NCBI RefSeq assembly: GCF_016125955.1
Contig: NZ_JADEVE010000273.1
Location: 1 to 64,000, forward strand
DNA from: Acetomicrobium sp. S15 = DSM 107314
GTDB taxonomy: Bacteria; Synergistota; Synergistia; Synergistales; Thermosynergistaceae
Reading direction: 5' to 3'
DNA: 64,000 bases
In this document: piece by piece, positions 8,315 through 15,661 of the stretch
How positions within the stretch are numbered: the stretch's first letter is position 1
Layout: each line of letters begins with the position of its first letter
Notes under the pieces: generated by a model
What the model saw: only the letters and a program-made list of their open reading frames with translations
Databases searched by the model: none
What the model was told of the DNA's origin: nothing
Program-made: the position numbers and the translations under genes

Positions 8315-8685
8315 TTGCCCCCCTTAGAAGCAAAAGAAGTGGTTGCTCTACATCCGGGAGATGTAAAGGACGCCATGATTGAGCTATGCAATAGCCCCTC
8401 GCAATAGCCGTGAGTATAGCAAGGCACCAGATTTGTACTTGAGGCTAAAATGCGGAACCATGTTGTTTTAGGCTCTTAAAGTAGTTGCTCTGTTATCGTC
8501 GAAGATACCCGAGGGAGTTGGCTTAGATCTGTGGTCCAACGCGTAGGGTTTGGTGTCTCCTGTACAAACGGCACAGGAGACACCAGCTTAACAATTCCTG
8601 AGAAATTCCCCTAAATATACGGTAAGGGTTCGATGGAAGCAGATCCTGGCAAAGGCGGCGATGGGTGCAATTTCAAAGACATGTG
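8315..8685. other. Convergent intergenic region between parB and the helicase gene
   Basis: 371 bp between two convergent genes with no credible coding sequence. The main landmark is the 13-bp perfect inverted repeat at 8551-8585. No parS-like site is present here. Confidence 0.5.
8551..8585. repeat. Perfect 13-bp inverted repeat (possible bidirectional terminator)
   Basis: TGGTGTCTCCTGT (8551-8563) and its exact complement ACAGGAGACACCA (8573-8585) are separated by 9 nt. It lies between the convergent parB and helicase genes. Neither strand has a U-tract directly after the stem, so a Rho-independent terminator is likely but not certain. Confidence 0.6.
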
Positions 8686-10404
8686 CTAATAGGCCCTCTG
8701 GCGATCCTTGCGGTCTTTGACGATCCGGCGCTTTCCTCGCTTTTCGCTCTTTAAGTAGGGTTTTGGGCTTCTTTCCGCGGGAGCCTCCATTTTTACGAAT
8801 CCCCATTTTTCGAGAGCCACGGAGTTGTTTTTGTATCTCCTTAACGCTTCTGGCGAGAGCTCAATTTGCACGGAATCTCCTCGGATTTTGATTCGCGACA
8901 CGTCTTTACCGCTAACGTTGAGGGCATTGCAGATGCTGCTCAAGACTCTACCCACATTCCACTCCCTGGAGGGCTTGAGAGCCATGAGCACTGACGTGGC
9001 CGGCCCTCGCGATCCTCCTCGCGCCTCAGCATCGTCGGTTTTTGGGGCCCTTTCACTCCGCGACGATCTGTAGGCCTGCTCCCGCCGCAACTCTTCTTTG
9101 AGGGCATAGCCCGCAGGTCTGTGACTGTCTATTTTCTCGAGAAGCCTCGAAACGAGGACTTCGGGTTCTTCCATTTCGAGCAGCCTTCGCGCCCACTCCA
9201 TAAGGTCCTCTCTGGTATCGTCTTCAGATCCATCGAGAAGAATATGCTCTTCTATTTCCCTCTGTCTATGTCTGATGTCTTCGCTGTCCGGAGCATCGAG
9301 CCACTCGACCTCGATTGACGTCTGTCGCAACATACCTTTAAACGTCAGCGCTTCCTGCGGAGAGAGGACGATCGCGTTTTCGCCCCGCTCTCCGGCTCTC
9401 CCCGTACGCCCGCTTCGATGGGTGAAGGTCTCAACGTCCTCGGGCAGGCCGAGCTGGAAGACCTTGTCGATTTCGGGCACGTCCAGGCCTCTGGCGGCGA
9501 CATTGGTGGCGACGAGGAGCGCGATGTGTCCTTTGCGGAACGCCGACAGCACTGTGTTGCGCTCCCTCTGAGTCATATCACCGTTAAGGCACGCGGCTGC
9601 GAAGCCTTCTTCCGACAGACGGCGAGAGACGTTGACCGTTTCGGCCTTAGTGTGGCAGAAGATCAGCCCCTTTTTGGGGTTTTCCCAAAGGAGGACGTTG
9701 ATCAGCCCCTCGATCTTTCTCCGATGTGGAACCTGATAGACTTTGTGACGAATCTCTGAGTGTTGCTGCCCTTCTTCCACGAGGGAGAGGAAGCACGGTT
9801 CTTCGAGATATTTCTTGAGGAGTTTGCGCATCTCCAGAGGCATAGTTGCGGAAAAGAGCCAGGTTCGCTCCCTTGAGGTTGCGGCATCGAGGATGGCTTC
9901 GAGCTCATCGCGAAAGCCCATGTCGAGCATTTGATCGCCCTCGTCAAGGACGACCGTGTGGATGCTCTCCATATCGAGAGTGCCTTTTCTGAGGTGGTCC
10001 AATGTGCGGCCTGGAGTCCCTACGATTACCGAGGCGCCCTGTCTGAGATCGCTAATCTGGGCGGACATGTCCATGCCGCCCACAAGTGTCGCTACGGCGA
10101 TATCTAACCCTCGAGCGAGCCATTTGGCCTCCTGCGCCGTCTGCTGAGCCAATTCCCGCGTAGGTGAAAGGATTAAAATGCGCGGAGATCCCTTCTCGAG
10201 CCTCCCTTCGTCATATAAAGGGAGCAAAAAGGCGAGGGTCTTTCCCGAGCCGGTCTTCGCCCGTACGATCATGTCACGTCTTTTGTCTTCCAACTTGAGG
10301 ACTTCCTCCTGAACGGGCGTAAAGCTCGTAAATCCCCTTTCCTCGAGCCTCTGTGCGAGGCTCGTTCCGATGCCCTCAAAGAAGGCGGTGTTAGTTTCGT
10401 TCAT
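8686..10404 (-). CDS. DEAD-box ATP-dependent RNA helicase, DbpA/CsdA-like
   Basis: 572 residues. Motifs in order: Q motif (GFTSFTPVQ), Walker A AKTGSGKT (49-56), PTRELA, GTPGR, motif II as VLDEGD, SAT, then ARGLDVPEIDKVFQ and HRSGRTGRAG. A low-complexity linker leads to a C-terminal RNA-binding domain (about the last 75 residues, VLMALKPSREWNVGRVLSSICNALNV...) of the DbpA/YxiN/CsdA type, which suggests a role in ribosome assembly or cold adaptation. Motif II is DEGD instead of DEAD. AGGAGG lies 13 nt before the ATG at 10404; a TTG one codon upstream (10407) is an equally plausible start. Confidence 0.92.
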   Translation of the reverse strand: MNETNTAFFEGIGTSLAQRLEERGFTSFTPVQEEVLKLEDKRRDMIVRAKTGSGKTLAFLLPLYDEGRLEKGSPRILILSPTRELAQQTAQEAKWLARGLDIAVATLVGGMDMSAQISDLRQGASVIVGTPGRTLDHLRKGTLDMESIHTVVLDEGDQMLDMGFRDELEAILDAATSRERTWLFSATMPLEMRKLLKKYLEEPCFLSLVEEGQQHSEIRHKVYQVPHRRKIEGLINVLLWENPKKGLIFCHTKAETVNVSRRLSEEGFAAACLNGDMTQRERNTVLSAFRKGHIALLVATNVAARGLDVPEIDKVFQLGLPEDVETFTHRSGRTGRAGERGENAIVLSPQEALTFKGMLRQTSIEVEWLDAPDSEDIRHRQREIEEHILLDGSEDDTREDLMEWARRLLEMEEPEVLVSRLLEKIDSHRPAGYALKEELRREQAYRSSRSERAPKTDDAEARGGSRGPATSVLMALKPSREWNVGRVLSSICNALNVSGKDVSRIKIRGDSVQIELSPEALRRYKNNSVALEKWGFVKMEAPAERSPKPYLKSEKRGKRRIVKDRKDRQRAY

Positions 10405-10445
10405 CAATAGCTTGTTTCCTCCTACTAAATGTATTATAGACAGGC

Positions 10446-10477
10446 ACAAAAAAGGGCGCCCATCCACGGGCGCCCTT
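10446..10477 (-). terminator. Intrinsic terminator between the CoA-binding gene and the helicase gene
   Basis: On the minus strand AAGGGCGCCC (10477-10468) pairs perfectly with GGGCGCCCTT (10461-10452) over a 6-nt loop and is followed by a T-rich tract. It terminates the CoA-binding-protein transcript. Confidence 0.9.
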
Positions 10478-10491
10478 CGATTGCATGCCCT

Positions 10492-10947
10492 TCATGGCAA
10501 CTGACCAATTATCTCCTCTCGAGCCGATTTGTCAAGGGCGCAATAAACCTGGTGGGTAGCCATCAGACAAGCACCCTTGACCACGTCGTAACCATCTCGC
10601 TCGAGACGTTCCTTCGCTTCGTCGTTTTCAGCTCCGGGCTGCATCCAGACTATGGGCCTGTAGGGAAGCCTTCGTAAATCTTCTAACACGACGTCCTGAC
10701 GCTTCGAAGACAGAAACAGCGCTACGATGTCGACCTTTTCCGGCACATCTGACAGCCTGCCGTAACAGGGCAGGTCAAGGAGGGTCTTGCCTTCCAGAGA
10801 AGGGTTGACCGGATATACGTTGAAACCTGCCCTCTTTAAGTATGTCATGACGCCGTATACAGGGCGGTTGCGGTTTTGTGAGGCCCCGACGACGGCAATC
10901 TTCGAAGGCTTGCAGACGAACTCTTCGATGATTTCGCCTATTTTCAA
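10492..10947 (-). CDS. CoA-binding (Rossmann) domain protein, YccU family
   Basis: 151 residues making up one CoA_binding domain as in succinyl-CoA synthetase alpha subunits: IAVVGASQNRNRPVYGVMTYLKRAGFNVYPVNP at the N-terminus, VDIVALFLSS in the middle and IVWMQPGAENDEAKERLERDGYDVVKGACLM at the end. The family binds CoA or a nucleotide, but its physiological role is not settled. A TTG at 10947 with GAAGG at 8 nt is preferred to a GTG at 10956 that overlaps the ribosome site. It is a single-gene unit with its own terminator downstream. Confidence 0.85.
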   Translation of the reverse strand: MKIGEIIEEFVCKPSKIAVVGASQNRNRPVYGVMTYLKRAGFNVYPVNPSLEGKTLLDLPCYGRLSDVPEKVDIVALFLSSKRQDVVLEDLRRLPYRPIVWMQPGAENDEAKERLERDGYDVVKGACLMATHQVYCALDKSAREEIIGQLP

Positions 10948-11103
10948 TGAAAGCACCTTCTTTCTTCGGGATCGTCGTTAGGTTGATTTTGATGTTTTTG
11001 CGCTTTAGTCCCGGGTAGGATTGTACTCGTCCATTTAGGTTACTTCAACTACTTCAAAGTTTGCGGGATAGGAACATATGGGTTGGGATACAGTGTAAAA
11101 TAT

Positions 11104-11133
11104 TCGCGGGGACTGTTATAACAGTCCCCGCGA
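11104..11133. terminator. 30-bp perfect palindrome, probable terminator of the M20 gene
   Basis: TCGCGGGGACTGTTA is followed directly by its complement TAACAGTCCCCGCGA (11104-11133). On the minus strand it comes after the M20 peptidase stop and is followed by an A/T-rich run (ATATTTTACA). On the plus strand a T5 run follows at 11140-11144 after a short GC stretch. Confidence 0.65.
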
Positions 11134-11209
11134 GCGCGCTTTTTGGCAGTTGGTTGTTATGTCCTGTAGAACGAAAACCGCCAAGATTCAAGATCCGGTC
11201 TTTGAGGGA

Positions 11210-12733
11210 TTAAATTTTGGGCTCTTTGTAATATGGCTCCATCAACGGGCGCCACTTGGGCATATCTTCCTCAAAGAGACCGAGAGGCGGCTTCATGTCG
11301 TCGGGAATGTATGGTTTATACGGATATTTTTTACTCTCCTCGCCGAACTCGGCTTTGATCTTTTCAAGTTTTGCAGGATCTGTCAGGATGTCCGCCCCTG
11401 TGGCCGCCAAAACCTTGGCGCCCGTAACGAGCGCTTTGTGGCCTATGCCCGTGCCTACCGATGCCACGACGCCCCAGGAATGCCCCGGCACGCCCTTGGG
11501 CCAGCCCGGTGCACCGAGCGTAGCCAGAGGGCAAACCATGCTGATTTCCGCTATGTCGGTGGACCCTCCACCCGTGAAAACGGGTGGTTGTGGGACCAGC
11601 TCTATGTCGTTGGGCATGCCGTCTTGAGAAACGCCCATATTCTTTTGAATCTCTTTGGCATAGACCTGTTCTTCATCGCTCCATTTCGGAAGGCCGAAGA
11701 GCTTCGCGTTATCGTACATAGTTCTGGCAAGAGTTTCGTTGATATGCTTCTGGTGCATACCTAACATTGTCTCTATCTCGTATGTGCATCCTGAGGCGAT
11801 GGCGCCGGCTTTAACGCAATTTTCGAACTTTTCATATGTTTTCATCAACATTTCGTCATTATTCCTGATGAAAGCTGCCACTTCTACCTTATCTGGAACT
11901 ATATTGGGCCAGTCTCCACCTTGTAGTATCACGTAGTGAATCCTATAGCCTATATTCAAGTGCTCACGGGCGTATTCGATAGCCGTCCCCATGATTTGGG
12001 CGGCGTCGAGGGCGCTCACGCCGTCCCACGGGGCCGAACCGGCGTGGGCCGTCTTGCCGAAGAACCTGACCTTGACACCTATGATAGCGCTGTTGTGGAT
12101 TCCGTACGCCACATCGTACTTGTTGCCGGGGTGGTTGTCCAATACGACGTCTACGCCGTCAAAGAGTCCGTCTCGCACCATGTATATCTTGGCAGAGCCA
12201 GATTCCTCGGCCGGGCAGCCGAAAAACTTCACTGTGCCGGTTGCACCGCTTTTTTCCATGGCGGCCTTCAGAGCTATCGCTCCAGCGGCGCCCGTGGTGC
12301 CCAAGATATTATGGCCACAGCCGTGTCCGGGCGCACCGGCAACGACGGGTTCTTTTTGGGGAACGGTCTTTTGCGAAAGGCCGGGCAGCGCGTCATACTC
12401 GCCGGTGAAACCTATGACCGGGCTTCCCGAGCCCCAAGTAGCGATGAATGCCGTGGGCATGCCGGATACGTTCTTCTCGATGGAAAAGCCGTACTTCTCG
12501 AAGAGTTTGATGAGTGCTTCTGAAGACTTGAATTCTTGAAATCCTAATTCGGCATAACTCCATATGGCGTCGGCCACCGATGCAAATTCTCCTGCGTGTT
12601 CGTCCAGGAACGAGGCTATGTCACTTTTGAGCGAATCGGCCGAGACCTGGGCGGCCATTGTCGCTGTGGCAGTGCTCAAAAGTAGCGCTGCACCGATCGT
12701 TAAAGCTAAAAACTTTCCCTTGATGCCCTTCAT
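11210..12733 (-). CDS. Exported M20-family amidohydrolase, AbgB-like
   Basis: 507 residues with a clear signal peptide (MKGIKGKFLALTIGAALLLSTATATMAAQ). The M20D-type catalytic domain shows GFTGEYDALPGL, PGHGCGHNILG and AEESGSAK as metal-site and catalytic motifs, plus a dimerisation domain around GKTAHAGSAPWDGVSALDAA. The closest recognised relative is the AbgB subunit of p-aminobenzoyl-glutamate hydrolase. The signal peptide implies action outside the cytoplasm, which is unusual for this family and suits hydrolysis of N-acyl amino acids or aminobenzoyl-amino acids before uptake. AGGAGGTG precedes the ATG, and a promoter with TTGACA and TATAAA lies about 160 bp upstream. Confidence 0.88.
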   Translation of the reverse strand: MKGIKGKFLALTIGAALLLSTATATMAAQVSADSLKSDIASFLDEHAGEFASVADAIWSYAELGFQEFKSSEALIKLFEKYGFSIEKNVSGMPTAFIATWGSGSPVIGFTGEYDALPGLSQKTVPQKEPVVAGAPGHGCGHNILGTTGAAGAIALKAAMEKSGATGTVKFFGCPAEESGSAKIYMVRDGLFDGVDVVLDNHPGNKYDVAYGIHNSAIIGVKVRFFGKTAHAGSAPWDGVSALDAAQIMGTAIEYAREHLNIGYRIHYVILQGGDWPNIVPDKVEVAAFIRNNDEMLMKTYEKFENCVKAGAIASGCTYEIETMLGMHQKHINETLARTMYDNAKLFGLPKWSDEEQVYAKEIQKNMGVSQDGMPNDIELVPQPPVFTGGGSTDIAEISMVCPLATLGAPGWPKGVPGHSWGVVASVGTGIGHKALVTGAKVLAATGADILTDPAKLEKIKAEFGEESKKYPYKPYIPDDMKPPLGLFEEDMPKWRPLMEPYYKEPKI

Positions 12734-12895
12734 TTGTGCACCTCCTCTGAAATCTCTACTCGTCCACCGGCATTGTCCGAGGCCGCTTCTCCGATGTCGC
12801 CGGCGGCAGAACCCTTAACCGACCCTTGCTCCGCATTGCGTCGATTTATCTCACAATTCACCACCTCCGTCAATGACATCAAAATATTGCCATGC

Positions 12896-12925
12896 TTTAT
12901 AGCACCCTTAGCCATATGGTGTCAA
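12896..12925 (-). promoter_or_regulatory. Promoter of the exported M20 amidohydrolase
   Basis: On the minus strand a perfect TTGACA (12925-12920) is followed after 18 bp by TATAAA (12901-12896). It is back-to-back with the tupA promoter; the two -35 boxes are about 18 bp apart. The leader to the ATG is about 155 nt. Confidence 0.65.
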
Positions 12926-12943
12926 GGCGATCGGCTCGAGTGG

Positions 12944-12972
12944 TTGAAAACAGGCATAGGGGCTAATACAAT
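12944..12972 (+). promoter_or_regulatory. Promoter of tupA and its leader
   Basis: TTGAAA (12944-12949), a 17-bp spacer and TACAAT (12967-12972) form a good sigma-70-type promoter. The transcript would start near 12980, about 20 nt before the putative riboswitch. Confidence 0.7.
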
Positions 12973-12994
12973 AAATTTTGAGCAAGTCTAATAG

Positions 12995-13115
12995 CGGTTA
13001 AAGCCTCCGAGCCTTTTTGCCTAAGGGCAGCTTGCCTATGGCGATGGGTCGTTAGGGCGCCTTCGGAAACGATGACGCCTCCCGCGTTTGGAAAGGAGGA
13101 TTGCAAGGGTTAAAT
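12995..13115 (+). promoter_or_regulatory. Candidate Moco/Tuco-type riboswitch upstream of tupA
   Basis: The leader contains CTCCGAGCC (13005-13013), GCCTCCCG (13077-13084) and GGAAAGGAGG (13090-13099), in the order and spacing I associate with the Moco RNA motif. It is directly between a good promoter and a tungstate-binding-protein gene, the genetic context reported for the tungsten-cofactor (Tuco) variant. This is from motif memory, not from a covariance-model match. Confidence 0.55.
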
Positions 13116-13183
13116 AGGGAGGCCTTCTTGTGATGCGGGATGGCTTCCTTATTTTTTTAATTAAATTAACGGAGGTGTGTAAC

Positions 13184-14044
13184 ATGAGAAGGTGTGCGGT
13201 TTTAGCGGTCCTTTTGTCCCTGGGTTTGTTCCTTTTTTCGGCTGCGGCTTTGGCCGAGGCTCCTGCGTGTACGGAAACGTATGGAAATGGCTCAATCACG
13301 GTAAGGCTTGCTACCGGAAGCCCTGGGGAACTCGGCCTCGTAAAAGCTTTAGCGGAAGAATTTTGTAAGACTCACGATGCTAAGATCTGCTGGATACAGG
13401 CAGGTTCTGGGGCTGCACTCCAAATGCTCAAGGATAAGGCTGTTGACATGTGTATGTCTCATTCCCCCGCTCTTGAAAAGAAAGCGGTAGAAGAGGGATG
13501 GGCTGCAAATCGGACTCTCATCGGCTCCAACGAATTTTACATAGTAGGCCCTGAGGATGACCCAGCCGGCATAAGAGAGGCCAAGACCGCCGTAGAGGCC
13601 TTTACTAAGATCGCGAACTCAAAGGCTACGTTCCTGTCGAGGGGAGATAATTCAGGCACGCACGTGAAAGAGATGTCCATCTGGAAGAAGGCCGGGATAA
13701 CTCCTTCCGGGGATTGGTATGTCGTCACCGGCGACTTTATGATCGCGACGCTCAAAAAATGCGACGAGCTTCGCGGCTATTTTATGACCGACAGCAGCAC
13801 CTGGATAACGGTGAAGAAAGATATCAAGAATTTGACGCTCCTCTTTAGGGGCGATCCCGAGATCGTCAATATCTATCACGCCCTCACCCTCCCTGACGAT
13901 AGCGACTCCACGCGCATGGCCGTCGAGTTAGTCAAATTTATGGCCTCCGAAGAAGGGCAGGAGATATTCAGGACCTTCGGTGTGGCGGAGTACGGGGAGC
14001 CTCTATATAACGACGCGGAATATGCAAAGCAGTTTGAAAAGTAG
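13184..14044 (+). CDS. tupA: Tungstate/molybdate-binding periplasmic protein TupA
   Basis: 286 residues with a signal peptide (MRRCAVLAVLLSLGLFLFSAAALA) and a PBP-like domain. TupA-type features are the N-terminal LATGSPGELGLVKALAEEF, the oxyanion-binding SRGDNSGTH loop and the ending MASEEGQEIFRTFGVAEYGEPLY. It captures tungstate for an ABC importer that feeds tungsten-dependent aldehyde:ferredoxin oxidoreductases or formate dehydrogenases. No tupB or tupC gene is adjacent, so the permease and ATPase must be elsewhere. The start is the ATG at 13184, with GGAGGTG 7 nt upstream. The gene is followed by a strong hairpin and transcribed alone. Confidence 0.9.
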   Translation: MRRCAVLAVLLSLGLFLFSAAALAEAPACTETYGNGSITVRLATGSPGELGLVKALAEEFCKTHDAKICWIQAGSGAALQMLKDKAVDMCMSHSPALEKKAVEEGWAANRTLIGSNEFYIVGPEDDPAGIREAKTAVEAFTKIANSKATFLSRGDNSGTHVKEMSIWKKAGITPSGDWYVVTGDFMIATLKKCDELRGYFMTDSSTWITVKKDIKNLTLLFRGDPEIVNIYHALTLPDDSDSTRMAVELVKFMASEEGQEIFRTFGVAEYGEPLYNDAEYAKQFEK

Positions 14045-14073
14045 CACAAGACTTCAGTCTCAGTAACTGTGCA

Positions 14074-14112
14074 AATATTCGGGGGCGGGAGCAACTCCCG
14101 CCCCCGAATATT
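14074..14112 (+). terminator. 18-bp perfect stem-loop after tupA
   Basis: AATATTCGGGGGCGGGAG (14074-14091) pairs perfectly with 14095-14112 over a CAA loop. It is a probable terminator although only a short pyrimidine run follows. Confidence 0.75.
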
Positions 14113-14149
14113 AACCTTTCGTTAAAATTCCTACATACGTACAAAGGCG

Positions 14150-14158
14150 TGATACAAT
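14150..14158 (+). promoter_or_regulatory. Extended -10 promoter element ahead of phoU
   Basis: TGATACAAT (14150-14158) is an extended -10 (TGnTACAAT) about 108 bp before the phoU start. No strong -35 is seen. Confidence 0.4.
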
Positions 14159-14265
14159 GCAATCGCGCTGATCCATTCGAAAAACCTCTAAGGTTTTGAC
14201 GGCCGCCGTCGAGAATTGAGGCGCGAAGATTTACGGACGCGCCTGATGCGAAAGGAGGGGGCAGA

Positions 14266-14943
14266 TTGTGGGATGGAGAGAGCACGAGAATAGTCGAGCT
14301 GACGCTCGAAATGATGAGGCTGGTGAGGGAATCCCTCGCTAAGGGGATGAATGCCCTCGTGGACAGGGATGAGCTCTTGGGCGATGAGGTCATAACGGGG
14401 GACAAGTGTGTGGACGACTTGGAGCTTGAGATCGAAGAGGCCTGCATAAAGGCGCTGCAAAGGTGCCAAGAGGGAGAGGGCGTGCGCGCCGTCGTCGGCC
14501 TGTCTAAAATCATCACTGATCTGGAGAGGATCGGTGACTACGGCGTCCACGTGGCCGAGGCTGCAAAAATTCTGGCCAACAAACCGTTGCTCAAGCCGCT
14601 TATAGACCTGCCGAGGATGTCTAAGGACGTTTGCGAGATGATTAGCCTTTGTGAGGAGGCTTTGAAGGCGCGCGACGCCTCGCGGGTGACGCCCATCTGG
14701 GAGCTCGATGCCGAGGTGGACGCCCTTTACGACCAGATTTTTAGGGAACTTCTGACCTATATCCTGGAAACGCCAAGGCTCATAACGAACGCCCTCTATC
14801 TCATCCAAGTCGCCAGGCATCTGGAGAGGGCCGGCGACCACGCCACCAATGTGGGCGAACGGATCGTCTACATCATGAGGGGAGAAAAAGTAAAGCGAGG
14901 CAGAGCGTGGGGCGGCGCGGCAGATGAAGGCGATAGTCTTTGA
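14266..14943 (+). CDS. phoU: PhoU-family phosphate-transport regulator
   Basis: 225 residues, all-helical, with the two PhoU repeats and their metal-binding E/DxxxD patterns: DLERIGDYGVHVAE in the first half and HLERAGDHATNVGE in the second. PhoU normally restrains the Pst phosphate importer and the PhoR/PhoB system. No pst or phoR genes lie nearby, so the partner is elsewhere; some solitary PhoU proteins accompany Na/Pi cotransporters. The start is a TTG at 14266 behind AAGGAGGGGG. The last 20 nt overlap the next gene. Confidence 0.9.
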   Translation: MWDGESTRIVELTLEMMRLVRESLAKGMNALVDRDELLGDEVITGDKCVDDLELEIEEACIKALQRCQEGEGVRAVVGLSKIITDLERIGDYGVHVAEAAKILANKPLLKPLIDLPRMSKDVCEMISLCEEALKARDASRVTPIWELDAEVDALYDQIFRELLTYILETPRLITNALYLIQVARHLERAGDHATNVGERIVYIMRGEKVKRGRAWGGAADEGDSL

Positions 14944-15661
14944 TGTATACACTACCCTCATCGACATATCCACCGATGAGGAAGATTGGCGCGTTTACGA
15001 TAATCTGGCGAAGTTTTTGAGCTACCGGGGCGTATACTTGAGCGCCGATGAGGTTAAATGGTTCTATTTCGAAAAGATAGCCAAGCAGCTTAAGAACAGC
15101 AAGGAGCAGTATCCCGAAATAGACGTCAAGCGCATATGGCACGAGATTCTCTCTGCCAGCGAAAACAAGGATGTCTACGATCTAAAGCTCAACAAGTCCA
15201 CTTTCGTAAAAGATGTGGCCGTGCTTCACAGGGCCCTCTCCAGGAAGCGGATAAGGCTTTACCCTCGCGTATTTGAAGCGCTCACCCGGCTTAAGAGGAG
15301 TTTCAAGCTCGGCGTCGTATCCGACGCTCAAAGATGTATCGTCCTGCCAGAGCTCAAAATGTTCGGCATCCATGACATGTTCGACGCCATCGTTGTATCG
15401 AGCGATTATGGCTTCAGGAAGCCAGACGGGCGGCTTTTCTTGTCCTGCCTCAAAAAACTTGGGCTTTCTTCCGAAGAGGCGGTCTTCGTAGGAAACGATA
15501 CGTTTAGAGATATCCAAGGAGCCAACTCCGTGGGAATGAGTTCGGTGTTGGTGATGACGGAATATGGCAATAAGGATCAGAACGTCGCCAAGCCCACATT
15601 CGTCGTGAATTCCGCGGCTGAACTTCCCGATGTCCTGATAGGCACAGGGAGCAGGGCATGA
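14924..15661 (+). CDS. HAD-superfamily hydrolase, haloacid-dehalogenase-like
   Basis: 245 residues with the four HAD motifs: I FDVYTTL (nucleophile Asp7, with Tyr at the +2 position), II VVSDA, III YGFRKPDGRLF (Lys), IV VFVGNDTFRDIQGAN. A helical cap lies between motifs I and II. Phosphatases of this fold usually have DxD in motif I; DxY is typical of L-2-haloacid dehalogenases and some uncharacterised subgroups, so the substrate is open. It overlaps phoU upstream, and its stop overlaps the start of the following kinase-like gene (ATGA), indicating one operon. Confidence 0.8.
   Translation: MKAIVFDVYTTLIDISTDEEDWRVYDNLAKFLSYRGVYLSADEVKWFYFEKIAKQLKNSKEQYPEIDVKRIWHEILSASENKDVYDLKLNKSTFVKDVAVLHRALSRKRIRLYPRVFEALTRLKRSFKLGVVSDAQRCIVLPELKMFGIHDMFDAIVVSSDYGFRKPDGRLFLSCLKKLGLSSEEAVFVGNDTFRDIQGANSVGMSSVLVMTEYGNKDQNVAKPTFVVNSAAELPDVLIGTGSRA

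Noticed and set aside
12730..12915. 61-codon minus-strand frame ending with an ATGA overlap at the M20 amidohydrolase start
   Set aside because: It lies in the leader of that gene. The only ribosome site (GGAGGTG) abuts the nearest usable start codon, the composition is unlike neighbouring proteins and no family is recognised. It may be a leader frame, but not enough to call a gene.
14111..14127. TTAACC-N5-TTAAAA resembling a Pho box before phoU
   Set aside because: Only two imperfect units, in AT-rich sequence next to a terminator. Too weak without other Pho genes.
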